From Sedimenticola hydrogenitrophicus (lineage in GTDB: Bacteria; Pseudomonadota; Gammaproteobacteria; Chromatiales; Chromatiaceae): 48,636 bases of DNA. The DNA is taken from contig NZ_JANIOA010000033.1 in assembly GCF_025175675.1 (NCBI RefSeq), positions 1-48,636 of the forward strand, in the 5' to 3' direction. Made by a program: the position numbers and the translations under genes. The notes beneath the pieces are model-generated. The model was given only the letters and a program-made list of their open reading frames with translations, did no database searches and was not told the origin of the DNA. This document shows positions 39,046 through 48,255 of the stretch, in pieces. Position 1 is the first letter of the stretch. Every line of letters begins with the position of its first letter.

Positions 39046-41382
39046 TTGACGGATCGGCAGGACGAAGTAAAGATCAATATCTCCACCTACCAGTGGTCGA
39101 TACGCTTCTTTTCCACCATCAGGCGTCTGTTGAGCGTCAATATCAAGATGCATCACGACCGCGGGCAGGTGGCCGAGGGCGAGATCTTCCTGTTCAACCA
39201 TTTCGCCCGCTTCGAGACCTTTATCCCCCAGTACCTGATTTACCAGGAAACCGGAGTCTATTGCCGCTCCATCGCCGCCGCGGAGTTTTTCACCGGCGAC
39301 GACACCCTGAGCAACTACCTGCGCAACGTCGGTGCCGTGCCCCACAATCATCCGCGCCTGATCCCCTACCTGGCCGAGGAGATCCTGCGCGGCCACAAGG
39401 TAGTCATTTTCCCCGAGGGGGGCATGGTCAAGGACCGACGGGTGCAGGATAAACGGGGCGGTTACAGCATCTATTCGCGCACTGCCCTGGAACGCAGAAA
39501 ACACCACACCGGCGCCGCAGTGCTGTCGCTGGCAGTGGATATCCTCAAGCAGTCGATCCTGCACGCCTTCGAACAGGACAACCAGCCGCTGATCAATCAC
39601 TGGATGGATCGGCTGGAACTGGCCACGCCGCAGGCGCTGTTGGCGGCCGCGGAGCGGCCCTCCACCATCGTTCCGGCCAATATCACCTTCTACCCGATGC
39701 GCGTCAGCGACAACCTCCTGCACAGCGTATTCGAACTGGTCAATCGCGGCATCAGCCGCCGCCTCTCGGAAGAGTTGTTGATCGAGGGCAATATCCTGTT
39801 GAAGAACACGGATATGGATATCCACCTGGGCGATATCCTCTACACCCGCAAGTACTGGAGTTGGTGGGTGCGACCGATCGTCAGGCAACTGGCACCACAG
39901 CTGAAATCACTGGACGAACTGTTGACCCGGCAGGCGCCGCCGGGCGATTTCAAGCGCCGCCTGTTCAGTAACCGGCTGCGCAGGAACGCTCTGCGCCTGC
40001 GCAACGACTACATGAAGGCGATCTACAGCCAGGTGACCATCAACCTGAGCCACCTCGCCGCGCTGATCATCTATCAGCTGCTGGAGAAGGGGCAGCAGGC
40101 AATCGACCGGGACCTGTTCCACCGCATGCTCTACCTGGCCGTCAAGGCGACACAGAAGCTGCCGCGCATCAACTTGCAGCGCAGTCTCCGCGATGCCGCC
40201 AGTTATGGTGAGCTGATGCTCGGTCGTTGCGCCGGGCTTGACCAGTTCTTTCGCACCGCGGCACAGCTGGAACTGATCGAGCACGAGGGCGACCACTACC
40301 TGTTCATGCCCAAGCTGTGCAAGGAGCATGAATTTGATGAGATCCGGCTGGAGAACATGGTCGAGGTCTACGCCAACGAGGCGCGTCCGGTCGTCGGCCT
40401 GAACGAGCTGATCGACGACATCATCAACCGGGCTGCTGCCACTACCCCGAAAGAGCTTGCCGCCCATCTGTTTGATGACGAACGGGTCGCCTATCGCTGG
40501 GACAAGGCCAGTTTCTCCAAGCCACGGCATCAGGAGCTGAACAGTAAGGAGACGGCCACCCGGAGTGCCGAGCCGTTCCTGATTCTGCCGGAACAACCCA
40601 ACCGCCTGGGTATTGTGCTGGTGCACGGTTTTCTCGCCTCGCCGTCCGAGGTGAAACAGTTCGCCGATAAATTGGGGCACCTGGGATATGCGGTCATCGG
40701 CCCACGGCTGAAGGGACACGGCACTTCGCCCTGGGATCTGCGCGAGCGCGGCTGGAAGGAGTGGCTGGCATCGGTCCAGCGGGCCTGCCACATCATGCGA
40801 CAGCACTGCGAGGATATCTGTCTGATCGGCTTCTCCACCGGGGGTGCCCTGTCACTGCTGCAGGCGGCCGAGCAGCCGGACGGGCTGGCCGGCGTGGTGG
40901 CCATCTCCGCGCCGATCAAGTTTCGCAACAAGAATATGATTTTCGTGCCCCTGGTGCATCACGCCAACCGGCTGGTGAGCTGGCTGCGCGCCTATGAGGG
41001 GATCATGCCGTTCCGCCCCAACGACACGGAACACCCCGACATCAATTACACCAGCATGCCGGTACACGCCCTGTTCGAGTTGCGTCTGATGGTCACTCAG
41101 CTGGTGAAACGTCTGCCGGACGTACACTGCCCGGCCCTGATCATTCAGGGTGACGAGGATCCGGTGGTGGTGCCGGAGAGTGCCAACCGGGTCTATGAAA
41201 AGATCAGCAGCAAGCTGAAACGCCTCGAGTTTGTGCACTCCCAGCGGCACGGCATCCTGAATGAGAATATCGATAATACCCAGGGGATCATCATTCAGTA
41301 TCTGAAGGCCCTGGAAGAGAACCTGACCACCCCCATGCAACAGGCGGTACTGCCGGCGATTGAGCCGCCGCTGCCGATCTGA
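39046..41382 (+). CDS. Fusion of PlsC-like acyltransferase and alpha/beta hydrolase
   Basis: 778 residues from a TTG with a strong ribosome binding site (aggggg). Starts at 38998 (ATG) or 38965 (TTG) are possible but poorer. The N-terminal half is glycerol-phosphate-acyltransferase-like: NHFARFE (51-57) and FPEGGMV (122-128). The motif is HX4E instead of the usual HX4D. After a helical middle (about 290-510), an alpha/beta hydrolase follows: VHGFLAS (526-532), nucleophile Ser597 in GFSTGG, acid in QGDEDPVV (701-708), and His735. Lipid remodelling is the likely field; substrate unknown. It may combine ester making and breaking. Confidence 0.82.
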   Translation: MTDRQDEVKINISTYQWSIRFFSTIRRLLSVNIKMHHDRGQVAEGEIFLFNHFARFETFIPQYLIYQETGVYCRSIAAAEFFTGDDTLSNYLRNVGAVPHNHPRLIPYLAEEILRGHKVVIFPEGGMVKDRRVQDKRGGYSIYSRTALERRKHHTGAAVLSLAVDILKQSILHAFEQDNQPLINHWMDRLELATPQALLAAAERPSTIVPANITFYPMRVSDNLLHSVFELVNRGISRRLSEELLIEGNILLKNTDMDIHLGDILYTRKYWSWWVRPIVRQLAPQLKSLDELLTRQAPPGDFKRRLFSNRLRRNALRLRNDYMKAIYSQVTINLSHLAALIIYQLLEKGQQAIDRDLFHRMLYLAVKATQKLPRINLQRSLRDAASYGELMLGRCAGLDQFFRTAAQLELIEHEGDHYLFMPKLCKEHEFDEIRLENMVEVYANEARPVVGLNELIDDIINRAAATTPKELAAHLFDDERVAYRWDKASFSKPRHQELNSKETATRSAEPFLILPEQPNRLGIVLVHGFLASPSEVKQFADKLGHLGYAVIGPRLKGHGTSPWDLRERGWKEWLASVQRACHIMRQHCEDICLIGFSTGGALSLLQAAEQPDGLAGVVAISAPIKFRNKNMIFVPLVHHANRLVSWLRAYEGIMPFRPNDTEHPDINYTSMPVHALFELRLMVTQLVKRLPDVHCPALIIQGDEDPVVVPESANRVYEKISSKLKRLEFVHSQRHGILNENIDNTQGIIIQYLKALEENLTTPMQQAVLPAIEPPLPI

Positions 41383-41418
41383 TGTAATGAGCCACTTCCG
41401 GTTGGATCATTTACCTAT

Positions 41419-41601
41419 AGGGGTCGGAGTCGAATGGTACTTACTTAAGTCAAGAACTTAAGTCAAGAATCACCGTCATCCCGGCGCAGGCCGGGATCCA
41501 GACTGCTTAATGGTGGCGGTATTCCTGGATTCCGGCCTGCGCCGGAATGACGAAAATCCTGCGATTCGCTTTAAGTTAAGTGCCATTTGACTCCGACCCC
41601 T
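41419..41601. repeat. MITE-like element B, interrupted
   Basis: The left end aggggtcggagtcgaatgg (41419-41437) is matched by ccatttgactccgacccct (41583-41601), one mismatch from perfect. The interior contains acttaagtcaagaacttaag and another hairpin repeat (41475-41551). The unit is therefore a larger relative of element A with an insertion. Its right end lies 30 bases before the NYN gene's start. Confidence 0.82.
41475..41551. repeat. Nested hairpin repeat (gtcatcccggcgcaggcc type)
   Basis: gtcatcccggcgcaggccgg and the complementary tggattccggcctgcgccgg form arms of 26 bases with few mismatches, 25 bases apart. This is a repeat common in Proteobacteria. It sits wholly inside element B, showing insertion of one repeat into another. 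Confidence 0.82.
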
Positions 41602-41631
41602 GTCTTGAAATTAAAAAAATGGATTCCGCAC

Positions 41632-42450
41632 ATGCTTAAAATCGGTGTTTTTGTCGACGCGGAAAACGTCAAATTCAATGGCGGTTATCAGTTGCGTTAT
41701 GACATTCTGCGACGCTTTGCGGCGCGCGATAACGGCACCCTGCTGCGCCTCAACACCTATCTCGCCTTCGACCAGGAGCGTGCCCGGGAGGATGGCGAAT
41801 ACGCGAAGAAATCCTACATCTACCAGCAGATGGTGCGGGATTACGGCTGGAAGATCATCGTCAAGCACGTCAAGCGCTATACCGACGAGGAAGGCAACAT
41901 CACCACCAAGGCCAACGCCGACCTGGACCTGGCGGTGGACGCCATGTTGCAGGCGGAGAACCTGGACCTGATCCTGCTGGTCACCGGCGACGGCGACTTT
42001 CTCCAGGTGGTCACCGCGCTGCAGAATCGCGGCTGCCGGGTGGAACTGCTGGGTTTCAAGAACGTCTCCAAGCAGCTGCAGCGCCAGGCCGACGCCTTCT
42101 ATCGCGGTTACCTGATCCCGGATCTGCTGCCGTTCTCCTACGAGCCGCGCAACGAGTGGGGCAAGCCCGGCTCCTGTGTGCGCGGGGTCTGTACCAAATG
42201 GTTCCAGGACAAGGGCTACGGCTTCCTGCGCTTTATCCGCGACATCTCGCCCAATCTCTGGATCACCGATCCGCGCGATCCCCACTCGCCCTACGAAAGC
42301 GTCTTCTGCCACATCAACGAACTGGCCGACGAGGTGACCCCGGATCTGCTGATGCACCGGGAGACCATTGTCGAGTTCTATCTCAAGGAGAGCGACGTGG
42401 ATGAAGGCCTGATCGCCACCAATGTGCGGCTGGTCTACGCGCCCAGCTGA
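41632..42450 (+). CDS. NYN-domain nuclease-like protein with C-terminal cold-shock domain
   Basis: 272 residues from the ATG at 41632; an upstream in-frame start would lie in the repeat. The NYN/PIN-like domain (about 1-165) has the acidic residues IGVFVDAENV (Asp9), ANADLDLAVDAM (Asp97, Asp99) and LLVTGDGDF (Asp120, Asp122). The C-terminal part reads KWFQDKGYGFLRF then VFCHINEL, the cold-shock fold that binds single-stranded RNA/DNA. NYN proteins are thought to be RNases. The two domains together suggest RNA processing guided by the cold-shock domain; target unknown. Confidence 0.87.
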   Translation: MLKIGVFVDAENVKFNGGYQLRYDILRRFAARDNGTLLRLNTYLAFDQERAREDGEYAKKSYIYQQMVRDYGWKIIVKHVKRYTDEEGNITTKANADLDLAVDAMLQAENLDLILLVTGDGDFLQVVTALQNRGCRVELLGFKNVSKQLQRQADAFYRGYLIPDLLPFSYEPRNEWGKPGSCVRGVCTKWFQDKGYGFLRFIRDISPNLWITDPRDPHSPYESVFCHINELADEVTPDLLMHRETIVEFYLKESDVDEGLIATNVRLVYAPS

Positions 42451-42456
42451 TTCCGG

Positions 42457-43029
42457 CTACTCGTGCAGGGTGGTGCGATAGCGCCGCTGCTCCCCCGGCA
42501 GGCGCTCGATCACCCCGGAGCGCAGCCGGAACGCCCCCCGGCGCTGGTCCTCGAAGTAGTATTTGAGGGTCTCGGAGACCACCTGGAAGGCCAGCTCGTC
42601 CCAGGGGATCTCCCGCTCCTCGAACAGCCGCACCTCCAGGCTCTCGTGGCCCGGCGAGAAATCGAGATCCAGCAACGGCCCACGGAACAGCATGTAGACC
42701 TGCGAGATATGGGGCAGGCTGAACAGCGTATAGAGCTGTTCCACCGCCACCCGGGCGTTGGCCTCTTCCAGGGTCTCGCGCAATGCCCCCTGCTGGGTCG
42801 ATTCACCATTCTCCAGGAATCCGGCCGGCAGGGTCCAGTAGCCCTTCCGCGGCTCGATGGCACGGCGGCAGAGCAGCACCCGGCCCTCCCACTCGGGAAT
42901 GCAGCCGGTCACCACATTGGGGTTCTGGTAATGGATATATCCGCAACTGGAGCAGACGTGGCGCTCCCGGCTGTCGCCCTCCGGTACCTTGATTTCAATG
43001 TCGCTGCCGCACTGGCTGCAGTAATTCAT
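42457..43029 (-). CDS. Nudix hydrolase with zinc ribbon
   Basis: 190 residues from the ATG at 43029; the reading frame upstream has no similarity. A zinc ribbon with CxxC pairs (Cys4/Cys7 and Cys26/Cys29) opens the protein, as in NudC/NudJ-like enzymes. The Nudix box follows at about 70-92 ([21 protein letters not shown]), with the metal-binding Glu residues. It probably cleaves a nucleoside diphosphate-X compound such as an ADP-sugar or NADH; the ring of contacts is too general to say. It faces the NYN gene; the stops are only a few bases apart. Confidence 0.92.
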   Translation of the reverse strand: MNYCSQCGSDIEIKVPEGDSRERHVCSSCGYIHYQNPNVVTGCIPEWEGRVLLCRRAIEPRKGYWTLPAGFLENGESTQQGALRETLEEANARVAVEQLYTLFSLPHISQVYMLFRGPLLDLDFSPGHESLEVRLFEEREIPWDELAFQVVSETLKYYFEDQRRGAFRLRSGVIERLPGEQRRYRTTLHE

Positions 43030-43321
43030 GCTGTTGCCCGTCGTCTCAATGGAGTCATGCTTAAATAGTATAAATGAACCCTGACAATACAATGACCGGC
43101 CGCCCCTGACAAACGGGTGCCATGGCAGTGAAACCGGTGTAGTCTTGTAGCGCGGATCATCCGCCCAGGGCAGCGTCCTGGTAGCGGTTTTAACTGCATT
43201 TCACGTGATTAGGCGTGTATTCAAGGCGATATGAACGGCCTCTGAACTCAGCGGCGCCTGGCGGATAGCAGGCTATATTCTAACCTGTTTCTCAGTTCAA
43301 CCGGATTGACCGATAGCAGAT

Positions 43322-43840
43322 ATGAAAATCATCATCATCCGACATGCCATCGCCGAAGACCGCGCCGTCTTCGCCGAACACAACACCGACGACAACCTCC
43401 GCCCACTGACCGACAAGGGCATCAAGCGCATGGAACAGTCGCGACAGGGACTGAAGCGGTTGGAACCGGAAGCGGACTATATCTTCAGCAGCACCCTGAC
43501 GCGGGCGGTGCAGACCGCCGATCTGATTGCCGAATACTATCCCGAGGCGATCCGCAAGGCGATTCCCCAGCTCAATCCGGGCTCGGACCCGGCCAAGCTG
43601 ACCAGCCTGCTCGCCGAACTGCCGACCCAGAGCACGATTCTCCTGATCGGCCACGAACCGGACCTGTCGGAACTCATCTCCTGGCATACCAACGGCTCCC
43701 ATTTCAACTTCCTGCAGCTCAAGAAAGGTGCCGCCTGCCTGCTGCAGTTCAAGGGCGCACCCAAGCCGGCCTCGGCGGAGATGATCTGGCTGCTGCCGCC
43801 CCGGCAGCTGCGCAGCCTGGGGCAGGAACCGTGCCCCTGA
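43322..43840 (+). CDS. sixA: Phosphohistidine phosphatase SixA
   Basis: 172 residues of the histidine phosphatase superfamily. Arg7-His8 is the RHG-type motif (IIIRHAIAEDR), with Arg61 (STLTRAVQTA) and His111 (LIGHEPDLSEL) completing the site. SixA removes phosphate from Hpt domains or NPr in E. coli. The small size matches SixA. The 292-base stretch before it (43030-43321) shows no gene or clear promoter. Confidence 0.9.
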   Translation: MKIIIIRHAIAEDRAVFAEHNTDDNLRPLTDKGIKRMEQSRQGLKRLEPEADYIFSSTLTRAVQTADLIAEYYPEAIRKAIPQLNPGSDPAKLTSLLAELPTQSTILLIGHEPDLSELISWHTNGSHFNFLQLKKGAACLLQFKGAPKPASAEMIWLLPPRQLRSLGQEPCP

Positions 43841-43855
43841 CCCCACCGTTCCTGC

Positions 43856-43898
43856 AAAACACCCACAATCCCGTAGCGGCAACCCCCCGTGGTTGCCC
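43856..43898. repeat. Palindromic repeat, aaaacacccacaa family
   Basis: aaaacacccacaatcccgta followed by gcggcaaccccccgtggttgccc. The same leader and palindrome occur at 45510-45552 and 45614-45656. It lies between sixA and ppx and the stem can form in RNA of either strand. Confidence 0.85.
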
Positions 43899-43983
43899 GG
43901 GCGGGCGCCGCCAAAACCACGGTTTCAATCGATCCGGCCCGGTGGTAGCATGCCGGTCCCGTTTGTCATAAAGCGCCTGAGCC

Positions 43984-45504
43984 ATGCTGCGTTATATTGC
44001 CAACATCGCCAACCTCTCGGATACCGTCGCGGCGGTGGATCTCGGCTCCAACAGCTTTCACATGATCGTGGCCAAGGTGGACAACGGCAATTTCCAGGTA
44101 GTGGACCGGCTGCGCGAGATGGTGCGCCTCGGCGCCGGCCTGCAGGAGAACAAGGAACTCTCGCCGGAGACCGAGGCGTGCGCTCTGGACTGCCTGAAAC
44201 GCTTCGGCCAACGCCTGAAATCCCTCCCCCACGGCAGCGTCCGCGCCGTCGGCACCAGCGCCCTGCGCCAGGTGCGCAACTCCACCCGTTTCCTGGCCGA
44301 GGCCGAGGCGGTGCTGGGACACCCGATCGAGATCATCGCCGGCCGCGAGGAGGCGCGCCTGGTCTACCTCGGTGTGGCCCACGGATTGGCGGCCGGCAAC
44401 GAGCGCCGCCTGGTGATCGACATCGGCGGCGGCAGCACCGAGCTGATCGTCGGCGACGGCTTCCAGTCACGGCGCACCGAGAGCATCCACATGGGCTGTG
44501 TCAACATGACCCGCTGGCACTTCAGCGACGGCCACCTCAGCGCCGAGGCGATGCGCTCGGCGGAACTGAACGGCGCGCTGGAGATGCTGCCGGTCAAGCA
44601 CGAGTACCGCAGCGCCGGTTGGGAGGTGGCAGTCGGCGCCTCCGGCACCATCCGCGCCATCCACAAGGTGGTGCAGGCGGCGGGTTGGACCGGCGAGCAG
44701 GAGGGCATCACCTACCAGGCGCTGAAGAAACTGCGCAACGCGCTGATCGACGCCGGCCATGTGGACAAGATCCAGCTGGAGGGACTCAGCAGCGAACGCC
44801 GGGCGGTATTCGCCGGCGGCGTGGCGGTGCTGCGCGCGGTGTTCAAGGCGCTGAACATCGAGCAGCTCAAGGTCTCCGACAAGGCGCTGCGCGAGGGCCT
44901 GCTGTACGAGATGCTGGGCCGCACCCAGTACGAGGACGTGCGCGAGAGCACCGTGCGCGCCCTGTGCCGCCGTTACGACGTGGACGTGGAGCACGCCAGC
45001 CAAGTGGAGGCCACCGCCCGTGCCCTGTTCGACCAGGCGGCCGACGCCTGGCAACTGCGCGAGGGCGAGTACATCGACATGCTCTGCTGGGCCACCCGCC
45101 TGCACGAGATCGGCCTGACGGTTTCCCACAGCCAGTTCCACAAGCATGGTGCCTACCTGATCGCCAACTCCGATATGCAGGGGTTCTCGCGCCAGGAGCA
45201 GCGGGTGCTCTCGGCCCTGATCCGCGGCCACCGGCGCAAATTCCCCTTCGACGTGTTCACCGAACTGCCCCAGGATATCTCCCTGGCCGCCCTGCGCCTC
45301 TGCATCCTGCTGCGCCTGTCGGTATTGCTGCACCGGGCGCGCTCCGCCGCCACCCAGGTGAAGGTGGCGATCGAGGTGGCCGAAAGCCGCCTGCAACTGA
45401 CCTTCCCCGAGCACTGGCTCACCACCCACACCCTGCCCCATGCCGAACTGGAGCAGGAGGCCAGACAGCTGGCCGGTCGTGGCTTCGAGCTGCGGTTCAG
45501 CTGA
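43984..45504 (+). CDS. ppx: Ppx/GppA exopolyphosphatase
   Basis: 506 residues. The ASKHA nucleotide-binding loops are VAAVDLGSNSFHMIVA (15-30) and VIDIGGGSTELIVG (about 142-155). The C-terminal HD-like helical domain contains LHEIGLTVSHSQFHKHGAY, which fits long Ppx rather than short GppA. It splits phosphate from polyphosphate or converts pppGpp to ppGpp. With sixA just upstream it may share phosphate-related control, but the repeat between them suggests separate transcripts. Confidence 0.94.
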   Translation: MLRYIANIANLSDTVAAVDLGSNSFHMIVAKVDNGNFQVVDRLREMVRLGAGLQENKELSPETEACALDCLKRFGQRLKSLPHGSVRAVGTSALRQVRNSTRFLAEAEAVLGHPIEIIAGREEARLVYLGVAHGLAAGNERRLVIDIGGGSTELIVGDGFQSRRTESIHMGCVNMTRWHFSDGHLSAEAMRSAELNGALEMLPVKHEYRSAGWEVAVGASGTIRAIHKVVQAAGWTGEQEGITYQALKKLRNALIDAGHVDKIQLEGLSSERRAVFAGGVAVLRAVFKALNIEQLKVSDKALREGLLYEMLGRTQYEDVRESTVRALCRRYDVDVEHASQVEATARALFDQAADAWQLREGEYIDMLCWATRLHEIGLTVSHSQFHKHGAYLIANSDMQGFSRQEQRVLSALIRGHRRKFPFDVFTELPQDISLAALRLCILLRLSVLLHRARSAATQVKVAIEVAESRLQLTFPEHWLTTHTLPHAELEQEARQLAGRGFELRFS

Positions 45505-45509
45505 TTAGA

Positions 45510-45656
45510 AAAACACCCACAACCCCGTAGAGGCAACCCCCCGTGGTTGCCCCAATGTTCACCGTGCCAGCGACCCGGGCAGGCACAGGGGCCTGCCCCT
45601 ACGCACCTTTCCAAAAACACCCACAACCCCGTAGGGGCAACCCCCCGTGGTTGCCC
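45510..45656. repeat. Cluster of three palindromic repeats between ppx and lemA
   Basis: Copies of the aaaacacccacaa + aggcaaccccccgtggttgccc unit stand at 45510-45552 and 45614-45656. Between them is gggcaggcacaggggcctgc (45578-45597) and context shared with 38718-38780. They fill most of the 260-base gap. Confidence 0.88.
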
Positions 45657-45763
45657 TGATGATCCCGGTCCCGCCACCAAAGAAAAATTTGAAATCCCAT
45701 CGGCGAGAACGCACACTGGAACCGGTCACCGGTTAACGATAAAAACAGAGGACCTCTGGCGCG

Positions 45764-46306
45764 ATGGAAATACTGCTGTTGCTACTGCTGCCGCTCATTG
45801 CCTGGGCCATCATCATCTACAACAAACTGGTGCGGGACAAGAACCGGGTACTGGCGGCCTGGAGCGATATCGACGTGCAGCTGAAACGGCGTCACGACCT
45901 GATCCCCAAACTGGTGGATGCGGTACAGGCCTACGCCCGCTACGAGCAGTCCACCCTGGACCACATCACCCACCTGCGCAGCGCCGCCTCGGCCACCGCC
46001 GCGCCGGCGGAACGGGGCCGGCTGGAGAGCGGCCTCAATGAACAGGTGCGTTCCCTGCTGCTGCTGGCCGAGGCCTACCCCGACCTGAAGGCCGGCGCGC
46101 AGTATCTGGACCTGCTGGAACAGCTCAGCGACGTGGAGAACCACATCCAGTACGCGCGCCGCTATTACAACGGCGCGGTGCGCAACCTGAACGTGCGCAT
46201 CGACTCCTTTCCCGATCTGCTGATCGCCCACACCTTCCGCTTCCACCCCGCCGCCTTCTTCGAGCTGGAGAGTGCGGTGGAGGTCGATCCACCGGAGATA
46301 CGTTAG
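45764..46306 (+). CDS. LemA family protein
   Basis: 180 residues. One N-terminal membrane helix (about 2-21, LLLLLLPLIAWAIIIYN) is followed by NRVLAAWSDIDVQLKRRHDLIPKLV (part at 27-51), the conserved LemA signature, and QYARRYYNGAVRNLNVRIDSFP near the end. The rest is helical bundle. Function is not well defined; the family is often next to DUF2207 or TPM-domain genes, as here. The stop overlaps the GTG start of the next gene by one base. Confidence 0.93.
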   Translation: MEILLLLLLPLIAWAIIIYNKLVRDKNRVLAAWSDIDVQLKRRHDLIPKLVDAVQAYARYEQSTLDHITHLRSAASATAAPAERGRLESGLNEQVRSLLLLAEAYPDLKAGAQYLDLLEQLSDVENHIQYARRYYNGAVRNLNVRIDSFPDLLIAHTFRFHPAAFFELESAVEVDPPEIR

Positions 46307-48225
46307 TGCCGAACCCTTTCAGACCCGTCACCCTGCTGTTGTTGCTGCTCCTCTCCACCCCCGGTATCGCCCAGGAACGCATCCTCGACTACTTCAGCGA
46401 CATCCAGGTGCAGCGCGACGGCAGCATGCTGGTGGAGGAGACCATCGAGGTACGGGCCGAAGGCAACAAGATCCGCCGCGGTATCTTTCGCGACTTTCCC
46501 ACCGACTACAAAGACCGCCTCGGCAACCGCTACCGGGTCGGATTCGAACTGCTGGAGGTGCGCCGCGACGGCCGCAGCGAACCCTACCGCACCGAGGCCC
46601 AGGACAACGGCATCCGCATCTATGCCGGCAGCCAGAACGTCTACCTGAAACCGGGCGTTTATCGCTATACCCTGCGCTACCGCACCAGCCGTCAGCTCGG
46701 CTTCTTCGCCGAGCATGACGAGCTCTACTGGAACGTCACCGGCAACGGCTGGGACTTCCCCATCGAGCGCGCCGGCGCCCGGGTCACCCTGCCACCCGAG
46801 GTTCCCACCGGTGCGATCCGGGTCGAGGGTTACACCGGCGCCCAGGGCGCCCGGGGGCAACAGTACAGCGCCCGGGTGGACGAGGACGGCAAGGCGCTGT
46901 TCGAAACCACCGCCCCGCTGCCGGTCCACCACGGGCTGACCCTGGTCACCAGTTGGCCCAAGGGCCATGTCACGGAACCGGACCGGCAGCAGCGCATCAG
47001 CTGGTTCCTGACCGACAACCGGGGCTTTCTGATCGCCGGCGGCGGCCTGCTGCTACTGCTGGCCTACTTCACGGCCATCTGGTACCGGGTGGGCCGCGAC
47101 CCGGAACTGGGCGTGATCATCCCACTCTACACCCCGCCCAAGGACTACTCCCCCGCCGCCATGCGCTTTATTCAGAAGATGGGCTACGACCACCAGACCT
47201 TCGGCGCGGCCGTGGTCAACATGGCGGTCAGCGGTTATCTCAAAATCAAGGAGGACAAGGCGGGCAAGTTCACCCTGGAGAAGACCGGCAAGTCGCCCAC
47301 CCTGGCCCCCGGCGAGGGTGCCATCGCCAGCGCCCTGTTCGGTGGCCGCGACCACAAGATCAAGCTGCACCAAACCAATCACCGGAAAATCGCCAAGGCG
47401 CTGGAGGCGCACAAGGCGTCACTGAAGCGGGATTATGAAAAACGCTACTTCGTCCGCAACAGCGGCTTTATCGTACCGGGCCTGCTGATCACTCTGGCCC
47501 TGCTCGGGGTCGGCCTATGGCATGTCGGCTCGGAAGAGAAACTGATGCTGGGCGGCTTCATGATGGTCTGGCTCTCCATCTGGAGCATCGCCGTGTTCAA
47601 GATGGTGGTCGGCATCTATCGGGCCTGGCGCGATGCGCTCGGCAGCGGCGTCGGCAGCTACGCCAAGGCGATCGGCGTCACCCTGTTCGCCCTGCCTTTC
47701 CTGGCCGGCGAGGTGTTCGGCATCGGCATGCTCACCTTCGCCATCTCACTCCCCTTCACCCTGATGCTGCTGCTCGCTATCGCCATCAATGTGGCGTTCT
47801 ACGAGTGGCTCAAGGCGCCGACCCTGGCCGGCCAGCAACTGCTGCAGAAGGTCAAGGGCTTCAAGCAGTATCTCGGGGTGGCCGAACAGGACGAACTGAA
47901 CTACAAGCACCCGGTGGAGAAGACCCCGGCGCTGTTCGAGGCCTACCTTCCCTACGCCCTGGCACTGGGGGTCGAACAGCAGTGGGCGGAACGCTTCACC
48001 CAGGTGCTGGCCGGCGCCGGACAGGATGGCCACGCCTACCACCCCACCTGGTACAGCGGCCGGAGCTGGAACAGCCGCAACCTCAGCGGCTTCACCAGCG
48101 CCGTGGGCAGCGCCATGGGCTCGGCCATCTCCTCCTCTTCCAGCGCACCGGGTTCCTCCTCCGGCAGCGGCGGTGGCGGCTCCTCCGGTGGTGGTGGCGG
48201 TGGTGGTGGCGGCGGCGGCTGGTAG
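46306..48225 (+). CDS. DUF2207 membrane protein with Gly-rich C-terminus
   Basis: 639 residues from a GTG that shares one base with the lemA stop. A signal peptide (about 1-22, TLLLLLLLSTPGIA) leads to an extracytoplasmic DUF2207 domain (ERILDYFSDIQVQRDGSMLV; IRRGIFRDFPTDYKDR). Membrane helices are near 245-262, 387-408, 412-430 and 460-495. A cytoplasmic stretch lies between, and the end is a Ser/Gly run closing with about a dozen Gly and a Trp. LemA and DUF2207 are regular neighbours and probably act in one membrane complex of unknown task. Confidence 0.9.
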   Translation: MPNPFRPVTLLLLLLLSTPGIAQERILDYFSDIQVQRDGSMLVEETIEVRAEGNKIRRGIFRDFPTDYKDRLGNRYRVGFELLEVRRDGRSEPYRTEAQDNGIRIYAGSQNVYLKPGVYRYTLRYRTSRQLGFFAEHDELYWNVTGNGWDFPIERAGARVTLPPEVPTGAIRVEGYTGAQGARGQQYSARVDEDGKALFETTAPLPVHHGLTLVTSWPKGHVTEPDRQQRISWFLTDNRGFLIAGGGLLLLLAYFTAIWYRVGRDPELGVIIPLYTPPKDYSPAAMRFIQKMGYDHQTFGAAVVNMAVSGYLKIKEDKAGKFTLEKTGKSPTLAPGEGAIASALFGGRDHKIKLHQTNHRKIAKALEAHKASLKRDYEKRYFVRNSGFIVPGLLITLALLGVGLWHVGSEEKLMLGGFMMVWLSIWSIAVFKMVVGIYRAWRDALGSGVGSYAKAIGVTLFALPFLAGEVFGIGMLTFAISLPFTLMLLLAIAINVAFYEWLKAPTLAGQQLLQKVKGFKQYLGVAEQDELNYKHPVEKTPALFEAYLPYALALGVEQQWAERFTQVLAGAGQDGHAYHPTWYSGRSWNSRNLSGFTSAVGSAMGSAISSSSSAPGSSSGSGGGGSSGGGGGGGGGGGW

Positions 48226-48255
48226 CCGTCTGCGCAGAAAGCACGCCTGTTCAAT

